Shown: in pieces, positions 24,520-35,382 of the stretch
Layout of the letters: each line of letters opens with the position of its first letter
How positions within the stretch are numbered: position 1 is the first letter of the stretch
Source of the DNA: Phaffia rhodozyma
Taxonomy: Eukaryota > Basidiomycota > Tremellomycetes > Cystofilobasidiales > Mrakiaceae
Length of the DNA: 64,000 nucleotides
Assembly (NCBI GenBank): GCA_014706385.1
Contig: JACGZH010000002.1
Span: forward strand, 124,001-188,000
Reading direction: 5' to 3'
Notes under the pieces: generated by a model
What the model was told of the DNA's origin: nothing
Database searches by the model: none
The model's input: the letters and a program-made list of their open reading frames with translations, nothing else
Made by a program: the position numbers and the translations under genes

Positions 24520-25529
24520 ACGGAGTTGCGCTGTTTCATAAACCCACCTACTTCTGACTATTCTTCGCTTGCTTTCACTCTTCTCAACCTCTGAAGCATT
24601 TATTATTCTCGTTTTGTTCTTGTCAGACCATGTACCTTCCAAATTTCTCGTGTTGTATTTACTCCATTACTACACCAGTCCTAACTGAGCCTATTCGATT
24701 ATAGAAATTATGACTATTTAAATTACTTATACGGATAACAGTCTTGCTGAACGACAGTACAAATCACCCTGCGGAATATTGTTCGTCAATATGGGCTGAT
24801 CTCGGGGGGGAGGGGGGGGGACGATACAGTCATAAGTTTTACTTATAAGCCTGGCAATCCCTTGTGATCTTTCTCTCTTTTACTCCTCATTCTCGTCACC
24901 GTAAATAACTTTCATTCTTGACTGAACTCTTCGTCGAATAGATTTCTCTTTCTTGTTTCTTGAGAAGTCCTGTAGCTCAACAGAAAGCACGTGCAAACGA
25001 CTTCACAAACGTGATATCCAGAAAACAATCAAACCACCTGAGGAAGGGTTCAATAGGGAATGAGCTTCCTGATGAACACGTTGCTGACCATAAGATACGG
25101 AAGGTATGAGCATGCCAAAAACTTTTCCTCGTGGGTCTAAAAAAAGGGCTCATGGCTGAATTGACCTATCGTCACAGAACTTGGTATTCTTGCCCAGCCT
25201 TTTTCTTTTCCTTTTTTGGATCATTTATCATCTCATATTTCCCCATGTTGTTGATCAGTTGACGCTGACACTATGGGGTTTGATCCGAGGTGGACAACGT
25301 GTTGCATCTCATCCCCTTCAACCTACCCCATCATTGATCTCAAACAGATGGAAAACTTGTCAATCTTTACCCTGAATTCTCTGAATTCTTCTCTGGTCGC
25401 TTCATATAACAAGACATGGGTTGATGAAATGAAAAACAACTTTGTCTGGTTCACTGTAAGCTTGACCTGATCCAACTTATCTTCCTCTCAAATCTTCACC
25501 AAGCACAAACGCAAGCTATTCCTTCGGTC
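24520..25529. other. intergenic region with poly-G tract
   Basis: About 1 kb between two same-strand genes. It contains the G tract at about 24804-24820 and a pyrimidine-rich stretch (24865-24965). No exon is recognised; the short ORFs at 25181-25470 overlap one another and show no domain. The end is likely the phosphoesterase promoter and leader. Confidence 0.45.
24804..24820 (+). repeat. poly-G tract (G7-A-G9)
   Basis: Seven G, one A, nine G. It lies about 285 nt downstream of the stop of the Sld7-like gene. A G-quadruplex is possible in principle. Confidence 0.85.
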
Positions 25530-28500
25530 ATGCTCGGCCAACTCCTTGCCCTTCCTCTCGCTCTCTCCGCTTTGGGTGTATCCGCCTGTGATCCTGGCCA
25601 CGCCGGTAGCAAGCTTTTTGCAAAGCGTATCCAGCCTGGCTCTACTTTGGGTTGGTTTCTTAATTCAACTGCTTATCGTAAGCTGGCCGACTGACGACTG
25701 ACGACTAACGACGAGCTTCTTCGTTCTCTTCGCCTATACGTATCAGGCATTTCTTATCCAACACGGCAAGTTAATTCTTGAACGTAGAAGAGCTCAATCA
25801 TGTTCGGGTTAATAGAACGTTATGATGTCTCGTGAATTGGCAACGACTGATACCACATCTGCCATCAACTTCGATAGAGAGCTCCAGTGGGGAGATGTCA
25901 ACTTCATCTCTACCACCGACACTCACGGATGGCTCGTCGGTCATCAGAAGTCTTCGTTCCCAGAGCCAAACTACAGTGGTGATTTCGGAGATTTTGCGTC
26001 GTTCATCCACTGGATGAAACAGAAGGCTGTGGAAAAGGACGTCGATCTTTTGTTGGTCGACTCTGGTACGTTTGCGCCCTGAGATAGCTGCGTCTGATCA
26101 TATTCTTATTATTCTTGAACTTGCTTTGCTTCAACTGTCCTTATTGTCTCCAGGTGATCTTCATGACGGAAACCCGACCACTGACGCTGCCGTCGAGAAA
26201 GGGGAAGTCAACGGAGCTCGATCTGGTAACATCTTTGCTCAGGTGAGCTCTCATCACATTGATCTCACATCAATCTAGGTTGCCTGTTGTTAATCGTGTC
26301 TTCCTTTATTCTCATAGATTCCCTACGATGCACTTGCAGCAAGTCACTACCGTTTTGTTCAAATCAAAAGTAAAAGCGCCTGACTAGATAACTTTCTTTT
26401 TTGAAATCAGATCGGAAACCACGAACTTTGTCAGTTTTCAGAGCGTTTGCTTCGATATTTTTGACACAACATATCTGATATCCAAAACGAACCTTCTTTC
26501 AAAATAGACGTGGCTAATATCTCGCAAGGTAAACAATATATAGTCCTCGCTCTCATACATCGCTACGATGTCTGAACAACTTACCAACTCTCACCAACAC
26601 TTTTGCACCTCTAGATGTTCACTACAACTTCGCGCCCAAGTGGAACGGTCGTTACTTGACCAGCAATGTTAACATTACCGTCACTGTCAATGGAGTCAAC
26701 ACCAGGTTTGTCCGGTCTTACTCTTATCGTGCCTATCCATCACCTTCTTACTTTGATCTGCGCTCTCATCAATGACCTTATGTAACATAAAAGTGTTCCT
26801 ATTGGAGAGCGATTCACAAAGTTCACTACTCGAAAGGGTCGAAAGGTCACCGCCTTCGGTTCGTAAATACGACGTGTCATGTACAGGTCCTATCAGACGA
26901 AAACTGACAGTATAATATTCTGGTCCGCAGGTGTGCTCTTCAACTTCACTGGAGCTGCTTCAAACGTTAAGGTTCAGGATCCTGTAGCCATGATCAATGA
27001 GACTTGGTTCAACGAGGCCATCGTGGAAGAACCTGATTTCTTCCTTGTTCTTGGACATGTAAGTTATCTCAAATGGTCTTTCGTCTTGTGTATGCGCTAA
27101 TGGGCTGACGTCTTGACTTCTACGAATGAAAGATGCCGGTTCAAGGATCAAACTCTCAGTTCGCGGCTATTCAGGCTAGAATCAGGTCCCTTCACCCACA
27201 CGTGCCTGTGTTTACTTTCGGTGGTCATGTTAGTGGTAGTTTTGAGAGTTTTTGACTATCTCGAGTGATGAGATATGTGACTGAATGTCCTTTCACTCGT
27301 CTGGATATGAGTAGGATCACATCCGAGATTGCTTGCAGTACGATGGACGATCCATCGCCCTTTCGGCCGGAAGATACATGGAGACCATCGGATGGGCCAG
27401 TTCTACTTTGCCTGCTCCCAACACTACCGACAACCTAGTCGTTAGCCGTAAGTTTTAACTTTTCTTTGCCGCAAACTTTGACCCAGCTGCTCATGATAAT
27501 TGATCAAACTGTGTTCTTGATATATATGTCAGGACGATACATTGACGCCAACCGAAACAGCTAGTATGTATACATCATTCCATACCTATATCTAGGTTCA
27601 TCCTGAGGTCAGATGGTACCAACTTGATATTGACTCGCTCAATCTGATGTACGACAGCGCTTGGCACACTAAGAGGGACGATGTGTTCGATACCAAGGTT
27701 GGAATCAACATTACTCAGCAATTGCAAAACGTCGTCTCCTTCTACAATGTCTCTACTCCCCTTGGCGAGGTCCCCCAAGGTAAGGGACCTGTTTATGATG
27801 ATTTCGATATGAGTCTTGTCTGCGTTTACTCATACCTTAGGAAATCTAAACGTCTGCCTATACTTTGATATGTCCTACAGATTACTACCTCAACCGATCC
27901 CCCTACGGAGCGAACGACAGCTTGCTAACTGTGCTCGCCAACCAGGTCCTCCCCACCGCTATCGTAGATGTAAGTTGAGTTTGATACATAATGGGCAATA
28001 TTTTACAAGAGGTTGAATCAATCTAGAGACTTTCAAAACTATAGGCCAACCGAACCAACCCCAAGATTGTTATCGTCAACTCTGGTTCTCAGCGATTTGA
28101 CCTGTAAGCTCTTGTTTCCTTGAAATGCTTAGCGTCGACCGGTGACTTCAACGGATTTGGAACCTGAAGATAACATAATTCGGATTATTTTATTGCTATA
28201 GTTACCAAGGACCTTTCACTGATGGAGACAACTACATCGTCTCTCCATTCGTCAACCTCTTCAACTACGTGGAGTAAGCAGTTTACTTCCTGTTTGATGC
28301 AGGGATTGACGAAAGATAGAGTATGTCTTGTTGATCATCAATACGCCCTCTAGGTTGCCCAACCGAGTCGCTAGCAAGGTGCTCAACGCGCTTATCACCG
28401 GAAATGCGCCCAGGCGAAGAGCACTGGAAGAGGCCGGGGAGTACGATAACTCGGACGGAGCGTTCGAGCGAGCTCAGCGGTGCGTCCTTAGCGTGCTAAT

Positions 28501-28982
28501 TTGTGTTGCATACTGTCCACAGATCTTAAACATAGCTCTCTTTTGGTTTGATGGCGCTTGTACTCAGACGAGCTTGGGAGAACTATGTTCGAGCTGGAGC
28601 TGCCCATGAAGACACGGCCAAGCGAGACCTTGAGCTCAAGGCGCGGTCGGCCAACAGCACGTTGACTCTTGGTTACGTCACAGAAGACAAATGCCCTGGA
28701 TTGGGAGATGATACTCTCCACAACCCGATTCCTTACTCCTCCGACATTCCTACTTACATCTCTTCTCCCAACCCTGTCGGACTCGCGGATGAGGACCCTG
28801 TGGACTTGGTTTTTTTGGATTTCTTCGCTCCCACGATCGCAAAGTTCGTTAACCAGATCGACCCCACGCTGAACCTCACTACGGCCGTTTTCAAGACTTA
28901 CGGACCAACCTCGCCGTCCAGTGAGGTTCTTGGAACGGACAACATGTGGGGCAAGTTTGTCGCCAAGGCTTGGAACAACTAG
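25530..28982 (+). CDS. secreted calcineurin-like metallophosphoesterase (YHR202W/Smn1-like)
   Basis: Predicted secreted or vacuolar metallophosphoesterase of the 5'-nucleotidase-like superfamily. It starts [20 protein letters not shown], a signal peptide. The metal-binding signatures occur in order: [12 protein letters not shown] (DxH), [13 protein letters not shown] (GDxxDG), IGNHEL (GNHE), FLVLGHMPVQG (GH) and FTFGGHDHIRD (GHxH). After the catalytic domain come [34 protein letters not shown] and [14 protein letters not shown], as in fungal homologues of yeast YHR202W. There are several N-glycosylation sequons (for example NITV, NETW, NATL-like). It is cut by roughly a dozen introns; the GNHE motif sits in its own short exon. 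The C-terminus ends KFVAKAWNN without an anchor. The exact substrate is unknown. Confidence 0.88.
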
Positions 28983-29594
28983 AGCAACCATCCTGGTTGC
29001 TTCACAGCTCGAAACGATAATTCACCTAAACCCTTAACATAATCACTCTGTCAAAACTCTCAATACTTCTTTCAGATAATATTAACTCTTGTAACATAAT
29101 ATTAGCCTCGACTTGCCCAATCGCGTATTCATCTACACGGTGTATCAACGACCTGCCAGCAGCATAGAAGGAATGGAACCCTGCTGTGGTGACTTCTTTC
29201 TCTCTTTGTTTCCAGTCTGTACAATGCATATAGTTAAGAAAATACATGTTATTTCCACTCCCAAAACCCAAACTAAACGAACAACATGACCAGAAATCGA
29301 AGACCAGAGGGAAACGATCGAGATCTTTCCGAAAGAATCGATAGAAAGGCAAGTCAAAGAACGAAGGAAAGCAGAGATGAGAAGAAGAAAAAGGATAAGA
29401 GTTACATGAATAGAGAACAGCGTAGGGGAATCTTATGATACATATAGAACAAGACAAGCCGGATGTGGGAATCATCTCCTACCAAAGCGACGACGAACCC
29501 AAGAGAGGTATTCCCTGAGACAAAACCAGGGAGAATGAATGCTTAGGAGTGGTAGAGGGAGGGAGACCGGGGGCAGAGAGATAGCTCAGGCAGT
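28983..29594. other. convergent 3' intergenic region
   Basis: Lies between the stop of the phosphoesterase (+) and the stop of the AceTr-family gene (-). No domain-bearing ORF is seen. The minus-strand frame at 29026-29475 has no recognisable features. Confidence 0.5.
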
Positions 29595-31360
29595 TTATGA
29601 TCTCTTCTTCTTTGGAGCCCAGACTCGACCAAGATCGCCTGCTGGAAGGGTGAAAGGCATCTCGACACTTGCGCTCAATTGGGACAATGCAAGATAAAAT
29701 CCAGAGAGAGCGGAGATAAACAGGAATGCTCCTCCGGCCTGCTCAGTTGGAATGTTTTAAGTAGAGCGGTCAATATAGGAGAACCTCTGCGAAACGAGTA
29801 AAAAGAGCGAGAGTTCACCTTGCTGCACGATCTGGCCAAACCGAGACCTCCATGTCCAGCTGCATTTCTTGCTAGCGCAAAGTACATTCCACCGAGACAG
29901 AATACTCCGATGGACACACCACCAAGGACGACCACCAAGGCAACGTTTGTCTTGAGCGAGATGAAGAAGAAGATCTGATATCATCGAGATTGATGCATTG
30001 AGGGCGTTATAGTGTTTCAATTGATCGTTCAGAAGCACGCGCTCGATTAAGACATAAACAAAGCGCTTCTGACGAACCGTGAAGATTCCGTTCCAAACAA
30101 ACAAGAAGATTCCCAAGCTTTGATACTCGGAATCAATTCCGGTTCCACTACCGATTTCACCGACATATGTAGAGGCAACGCCAAATGCGGGTGTCAAGAT
30201 GGCTCCAAACTATCAATGATTTGAATAAAGTAAAAATTGAGAGAGAAAGATGTTATTAAAATGACAGGTAGGCCAGAATAAACCTGAGATTGACTTGCCG
30301 AAAGATAAAATCCTGTATCGAATAATGATTTGGGTATGAGTTTCAGCATGTATAGCTTGAGAGGTGATGAAGAAGAGAATCAAGACAATTACATACCGGA
30401 AAACACTCCAAAGACACAGTAGGACAAGGTTTCTCCTTTGATCAAACACCACTGTATGAGAAGATAGTCAAGCCAATTTGTCAGCAGAATGAGCGCATGG
30501 AAAGAGAGGGAAGCATATAGGAGAAAATAGACTGACCTGAGCGGTAGTGAACATGTATAGCCCTGCTGTGAAATACAAGTTTCCGCTGCGCGCAATTTTA
30601 CCCAATCGATCTGTTAGCACAAACCCGATAAAATTCATTGTGTCCGAGGAAAACTCACATGTAGACCTGAGGACTCCCCACTCCTCTCCAGCCCATGAAT
30701 TGGGTGGCGAGTAACATGAGCGTGACTGCATGCACTGCCAATCCACTGAACGAAGTCAAGACCCCTCCAGAAACAGACATGAGTGATCCGTGATTGCCCG
30801 GAACTTCTTCATTCATCGAGGAAACAGATCTTGAAAGGCTTACAGGACACCAGCTTTAGACCAATAAAATTGATGTAAGGCTCAGTCTTCAGCTGACTAC
30901 AGAGATGGCTGGACGACAAGAAGAGAACGCAACGTACGATTACCGATCGTCTTGTAGAATGCGGGTACACCTGATTCAGAGCGGCCGCGGGATTAGGACG
31001 ACATTCGAGACAGTTACAAGGTGGAGAGTATGCGTCAGAATCTTGAGATAAAACAGATCAACCCAAAGGGGATATGCTCACGCTCTACAGGAGCTGCTGG
31101 TGTACCCCTTCGAGTGAAAAAGTGTTCAGATAGACAGGATGAAGGCTCAATTCAGGAACAAAGGACAAAAGATCAAGAATAAACCGTAGACAAGCAAAAG
31201 ATACCCACTGCTGGTTTGTCCAGTGGGTGGTAGAGTTGATCGGGTAAAGTGTGTTGACCTCTTGCTTGTCCATCGTTCTGTTCCGAGGGACCGAGTTTTC
31301 ATTCTCTACGCGATCGTGTTCGAGCTGACGCTCAGGGTCGTTTGTGTACAAGGCGGACAT
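29595..31360 (-). CDS. GPR1/FUN34/YaaH (AceTr) family transporter
   Basis: Polytopic plasma-membrane transporter of the acetate/ammonium-type AceTr family. It starts MSALYTNDPERQLEHDRVEN, a hydrophilic N-terminus, then VPAFYKTIGNPGVLGLAVHA. This is the position of the family signature NPAPLGL, here NPGVLGL after splicing. Then follow helices around AVTLMLLATQFMGW, a GN block (MSGNLYFTAGLYMFTTAQ), SYCVFGVFSGFYLSASQ, FGAILTPAFGVASTYVGEI and LGIFLFVWNGIF. Next is KTNVALVVVLGGVSIGVFCL, and finally AGGAFLFISALSGFYLALSQ, which matches the AceTr last helix. The tail is PAGDLGRVWAPKKKRS. It has about eight or more short introns. Which substrate it moves is unknown; the signature change could matter. 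Confidence 0.8.
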
Positions 31361-31852
31361 GGCTATGTTAATTGAAAGGAGTGCGTATGTATGAACTAAG
31401 GCTTCAGTAGATGGTGACTCTGAAAGAAAAAAGGGAAAGATCTTCGGAAGAGATAATGGACAGAAGGAAGGAATGGATTTTAAGTAGACATTCAGAAGAC
31501 CAAATGACCGGAAAGAAAGAGTTCAGTCAAACGGAAAGTGTCGAGAAGATGAGAACATGGGTTCGGCCAAGATATTTATCGGAAAGGATCGGGAAGAACA
31601 GTGGTTCGCTAGATTCTCTTGGTTTTCCATATTGTTCGTTCTCTCTCCCGTAGCAAAAGAACATGCCGACTAATATGAACAAAGTGCTCTAGTTGATGTG
31701 ATGATCTGCGATGGGGCGCAATGAGATGGACATTGTTGTGTGTGGTTCCGTAAACAGCTTTCCAAGCAGGGACTGAATGACGGTCTTTTTCTTGTTTACC
31801 CGGGCGGAAAGTTGTTTGAATGGGTGATCTAATCTGCATTACACTAAAGGCA

Positions 31853-31876
31853 CAGGCACAGGCAGGCACAGGCACT
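31853..31876. repeat. short CACAGG repeat
   Basis: Imperfect tandem copies of a CACAGG/GGCACA unit of 6 nt with one shortened unit. Confidence 0.7.
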
Positions 31877-32533
31877 ATAAAGAAGAGACCTATTCGGCCA
31901 CCGATATGGAGCAGCTGCTACTCATAGGAACCATAGACTTGTGTGTGATCAGTATGTATTGTGCTTTATATATTTTCATCATGTCAGCAGCAGTGGAAAT
32001 AGACGGCCGAAGCAAGATAGAATAGGTCAATAGGAATACAAGGAGTGAAGACGAACGACGGAAGAATGGGAAGCGAGCGAGCGGGTGAAGGTTGAGAAAT
32101 TCGATGAATCTCATGACCAAAAAAAGCTTCCTGCGTCTGTTTAGACCTTCTGACGAGACTTGCCTCTTCCGATGGGGAAGGTAATCTCTTCCTCTGCCTT
32201 TCTTGCCCGCCACGGAGGATCTCGGCTGCTTAGTTTATCGACTACAATTTGAACTATCTAGACCAGGTGGTCATTCATATCTCCATAGTGTGTGAGAGTA
32301 CGTGAATCTTCAATTCTTCGAATGTCCGCCGTAATGATCGACCATTTAGTCACTATTTCACTCATAGTCCATTACATAGCCCATTTTGTAGTTTCTTCTC
32401 TTCCCTCCCCCTTTCTGCTACTGAAACACCCGTGCTGTATCCTTCCCTTCGTTCGTTCCTTCCATGGCTTGACTCGTGTTGATGATGATGTTGTGCGCTC
32501 ATCTTTGACGGTGCATCAGGCGGGCTCATTCTA

Positions 32534-32594
32534 TCAGGAATGTGACCTGGATGTTACACCCCGGTAACCTTCTCCAGCTTCTATCGTTACTCTT
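32534..32594 (+). repeat. left terminal inverted repeat
   Basis: Begins TCAGGAATGTGACCTG; pairs with 32872-32932. Confidence 0.75.
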
Positions 32595-32871
32595 TGACGA
32601 GGGCGCAGGGCAAAGAGATTGGTAGAACAATATTGATATGATACTGGAAACAAGGGTACTAGGAAACCAAGGAGTGACAAAGTAATGACAAAGGATTCAG
32701 GCTTGGTGGACTATGCTAGGATTGGCAAAGGAAACCCGTCTTATATATCATCCTCAGACTTCAGGGATTATGCATAAGAGAACGATTCATAGAAGGTGCT
32801 AGAAGCACCTGCGCTACCAGACTATATACCAGCATGTTGATGCAATCAGAAAGCATAAGGAATAACGAAGC

Positions 32872-32932
32872 AAGAGGAACGGCAGAAGCAGGAGAAGATT
32901 ACCGGGGTGTAACACTCAGGTCACATCCCTGA
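32872..32932 (-). repeat. right terminal inverted repeat
   Basis: On the minus strand it begins TCAGGGATGTGACCTG; pairs with 32534-32594. Confidence 0.75.
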
Positions 32933-33057
32933 CACAATGGCACATTAATCACCGTAACCACCACGCGACTGCTAACTCATGCCTAGTTTTCTCCAACATT
33001 ACATCTTATATCTCCTTTGAGCTCAACCAACATACGCACGAACTGTTCCTTCTCACC

Positions 33058-34890
33058 ATGTCATCGAATCCGCAACGCGAAGAAGAAGTTTGGCAGGAGA
33101 AGTCAGCCAGTCCGGCTCGGTCTCGCAGAGATGAGGACCGACGGCCTTCAGAGAGATCTCGGTCACCATCCCGTAGGGATAGGAATCGGGACGCCGGAAG
33201 AGATGACGATAGATCTAGAGACCGTGATAGAGATAGAGATAGGGATAGGGACAGTCGACGGGACAGAAGCAGAAGTAGAGAAGGGCGTCGAAGACACAGG
33301 AGCGAGAGTAGAAGTCGAAGCAGAGACAGATACAAGGACACAACTTCCCGTCGAAGCAGAAGGGACGCTTCCGAAACCGAGTCTGATTCAGAGTATGTCC
33401 AATTCAATTCGGCTTGTGAGAGACTTGAATCTCAAGTCTGACTGGTAACTTCATTCTCTGTTCGATTAGCTCGGAAGAAGAGAGAGAACGCCGACGTCGA
33501 CGACGGCACAAAGAACGCTCCCGAAAACATCGGGATGATGATTCATCTGACGATTCGGAGGACGAGTCTCGATCTGAGCGAAGGCGACGCAAGAAGGAAA
33601 AGAAGGATCGAAAGAAAGAGAAGAAGGTCCGTTCTTCCCTCTTGTCTCTGACTGATCGACCGCCCTCAAGATTGATGTGACTGACCTAGCAGATCACTAT
33701 CTCTGGTTTGATAGGACAAAAAGAAGGGTCTTTCAGCTTCAAGTACTGCCCAATGGGGCAAATATGGTATTATTGACGAGGCAGAGTGAGTTATGATTGC
33801 TCTACTTCCTCTCAGAGCCTGACTGATATCTTGTCAATATCGCTCTCTATACAGTCGTCAAAGCAAAGAGAATGTCAGTCGTACTTCACCCCTTGTTTCA
33901 TCGCCTTCGATTTCATTGCTCAAAATCATTTGCGCACGGAAAAAAACATACATCTAGGAATTCCGAGCTTGGATGATCGAAGAGCGGAAGATCAACCCAG
34001 AAACTGTGAAGAAGGACAAAGAAAAGAAAGAGTGGGCGGTATTTGTTGAGGATTTCAACACTGGTTAGTCTTCACTTCAAGAGTTTGCAAATGGTCCATA
34101 TGTTGCTGACATCTTGTCTCCGTCAATGCATCGCACTTTTAGCTACGCTTCCTCATGAAAAGGTGATTATATACATTCGGTCACCCATCTTGCATACATA
34201 CATTCTGATTTTATCCCTCCTATTCCTCTTAACACCACAGTATTATGATATCGAGGCTTATTCTGTCAAGATGGATTTGATTCGATCCGGAGGAACGGTT
34301 GATACTCAGTCATCCTATGATCCCAACAAAGATCTGATGGCACATTCGTCTAGCTTGAGAAGACCGACTGTAGAAACCGAGACCTACTTAAGTAAACAAC
34401 AATTGGAGGACCTTAGACGAGTCCAAAACGAGCGGATCGAGTTCGGAAAGAGAAAGGTTAATTCATCGGTCGCATTGTGTCCTAAGATGAAACCGAACTG
34501 ATCGCTTTCTCTCTTTTTTTACAACAGACGTTTGGATACGATATCAATAAAAATCTGGGTGTCCGAATGGATGTAAGTGTTATTTCTCTCCTCACTCGAC
34601 CTGGCTTATGGGCATAGTGTATCGACTCACTAAATGATATCCTTTGTTTGAATTCTTCCTTTGTCAAACTTAGGGTAAGCAACACGTTGATCTAAGAATA
34701 AGTTGTCCTCGTTTGCCGTTCGACGGATTTGCTGATTATCTTAACCCCCCTCGTTTTCTATCATTTTTGGCTTGATCATGATAATCTTTCTTTCCAGGAA
34801 GCAGTATGTCTTTACTCCTCTCTGACGACACATATTTCTATCTTGCTGACCTGATCTGTGTTTCAATTGACAGAATTCGATAAGCGATAA
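33058..34890 (+). CDS. RS-rich, probable splicing-associated protein
   Basis: Predicted nuclear protein. The N-terminal ~190 aa is an RS/RD domain (SPARSRRDEDRRPSERSRSP, then a run of RD dipeptides). It is followed by a basic KKEKKDRKKEKK tract. The conserved C-terminal half reads STAQWGKYGIIDEADRQSKE, EFRAWMIEERKINPE, then AVFVEDFNTATLPHEKYYDI and YLSKQQLEDLRRVQNERIEF. I recognise this as a conserved eukaryotic RS-protein family but cannot name it with confidence. Exons: 33058-33392, 33470-33626, 33715-33785, 33855-33873, 33958-34063, 34143-34162, 34241-34456 and 34528-34572. The last part is proposed as exons 34674 (1 nt), 34798-34803 (6 nt) and 34874-34890, ending GVRMDGSKFDKR, 330 aa in total. 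Other 3' splicing choices give different tails. Confidence 0.75.
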
Positions 34891-35382
34891 AGAACATCGC
34901 TTGCTTTTACGTATCAAAGAAAAAATATCATGTCGTGTTTTGTTGTCTTTCTTCTCTTTGGCATCAGCCACATCTCTTGGAGGGCTTTTGTTGCCAACCG
35001 GTCAACAACGCATACTCAAGTTTTTTAAGCCGTCGGTTTTCATAGAAGTAAAACTAACCTTATATCGCGATGGCCAGAGGCTTATATGTCTTTCAGGAAC
35101 CGACACGCTCATTTATCGTTCCTGATCGACCAACTAAACTCATCGAAACACAAGTATACAAGGCAGGGAAATGAATGTTACAGGACTGATCACCTTGTTT
35201 GCCTGTTATTATATCTCTTCTTTGTTTATCCCTTTTTCAGCATCCATCCCTGTATACTTCGCTTTTTGTTATAAAAAAATAGCATCCAAAGTTATATCCC
35301 TCCAGAACGTATTACCGATACCCCCCTCCCTATCAGACGTGAGATCCGCCTTGTACCAGCTTTCCCTTATTGTATTGTACGC
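34891..35382. other. intergenic region between tandem genes
   Basis: Open on the + strand but without domain-bearing ORFs. It probably holds the 3' UTR of the RS-protein gene and the promoter of the next gene. An alternative reading of the RS gene would extend its last exon to 35125. Confidence 0.4.

Larger units (their letters stand above)
32534..32932. mobile_element. 399-bp MITE-like element with 61-bp terminal inverted repeats
   Basis: The left arm 32534-32594 and right arm 32872-32932 are inverted copies of each other over 61 aligned positions without gaps, with about 8 mismatches. The shared core is TGTTACACCCCGGTAA. The 277-bp interior has no ORF of note. The size, arms and lack of coding capacity suggest a non-autonomous DNA transposon. 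A clear target-site duplication was not found. A solo-LTR reading (TGTTAC...GTAACA) is less likely, because the inverted similarity continues 18 nt outside those ends (shared GTGACCTG/CAGGTCAC). Confidence 0.65.
31361..33057. other. 1.7-kb divergent intergenic region
   Basis: Separates the AceTr-family gene (-) from the RS-protein gene (+). It contains a CACAGG-type short repeat at about 31853-31876 and the inverted-repeat element at 32534-32932. No coding exon is recognised in the rest. Confidence 0.5.

Noticed and set aside
28488..28991. A 167-codon minus-strand frame
   Set aside because: It is fully antisense to the last exons of the phosphoesterase, whose sense frame is conserved and ends in a sensible stop.
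32550..32916. Solo LTR of a retrotransposon (ends TGTTAC...GTAACA)
   Set aside because: The inverted similarity extends beyond these ends, and flanking 5-mers (CTGGA and CTCAG) are not a target duplication, so a terminal-inverted-repeat element fits better.
33225..33252. Tandem GATAGA-type repeat as a separate element
   Set aside because: It codes the Arg-Asp dipeptide run of the RS protein and needs no other explanation.
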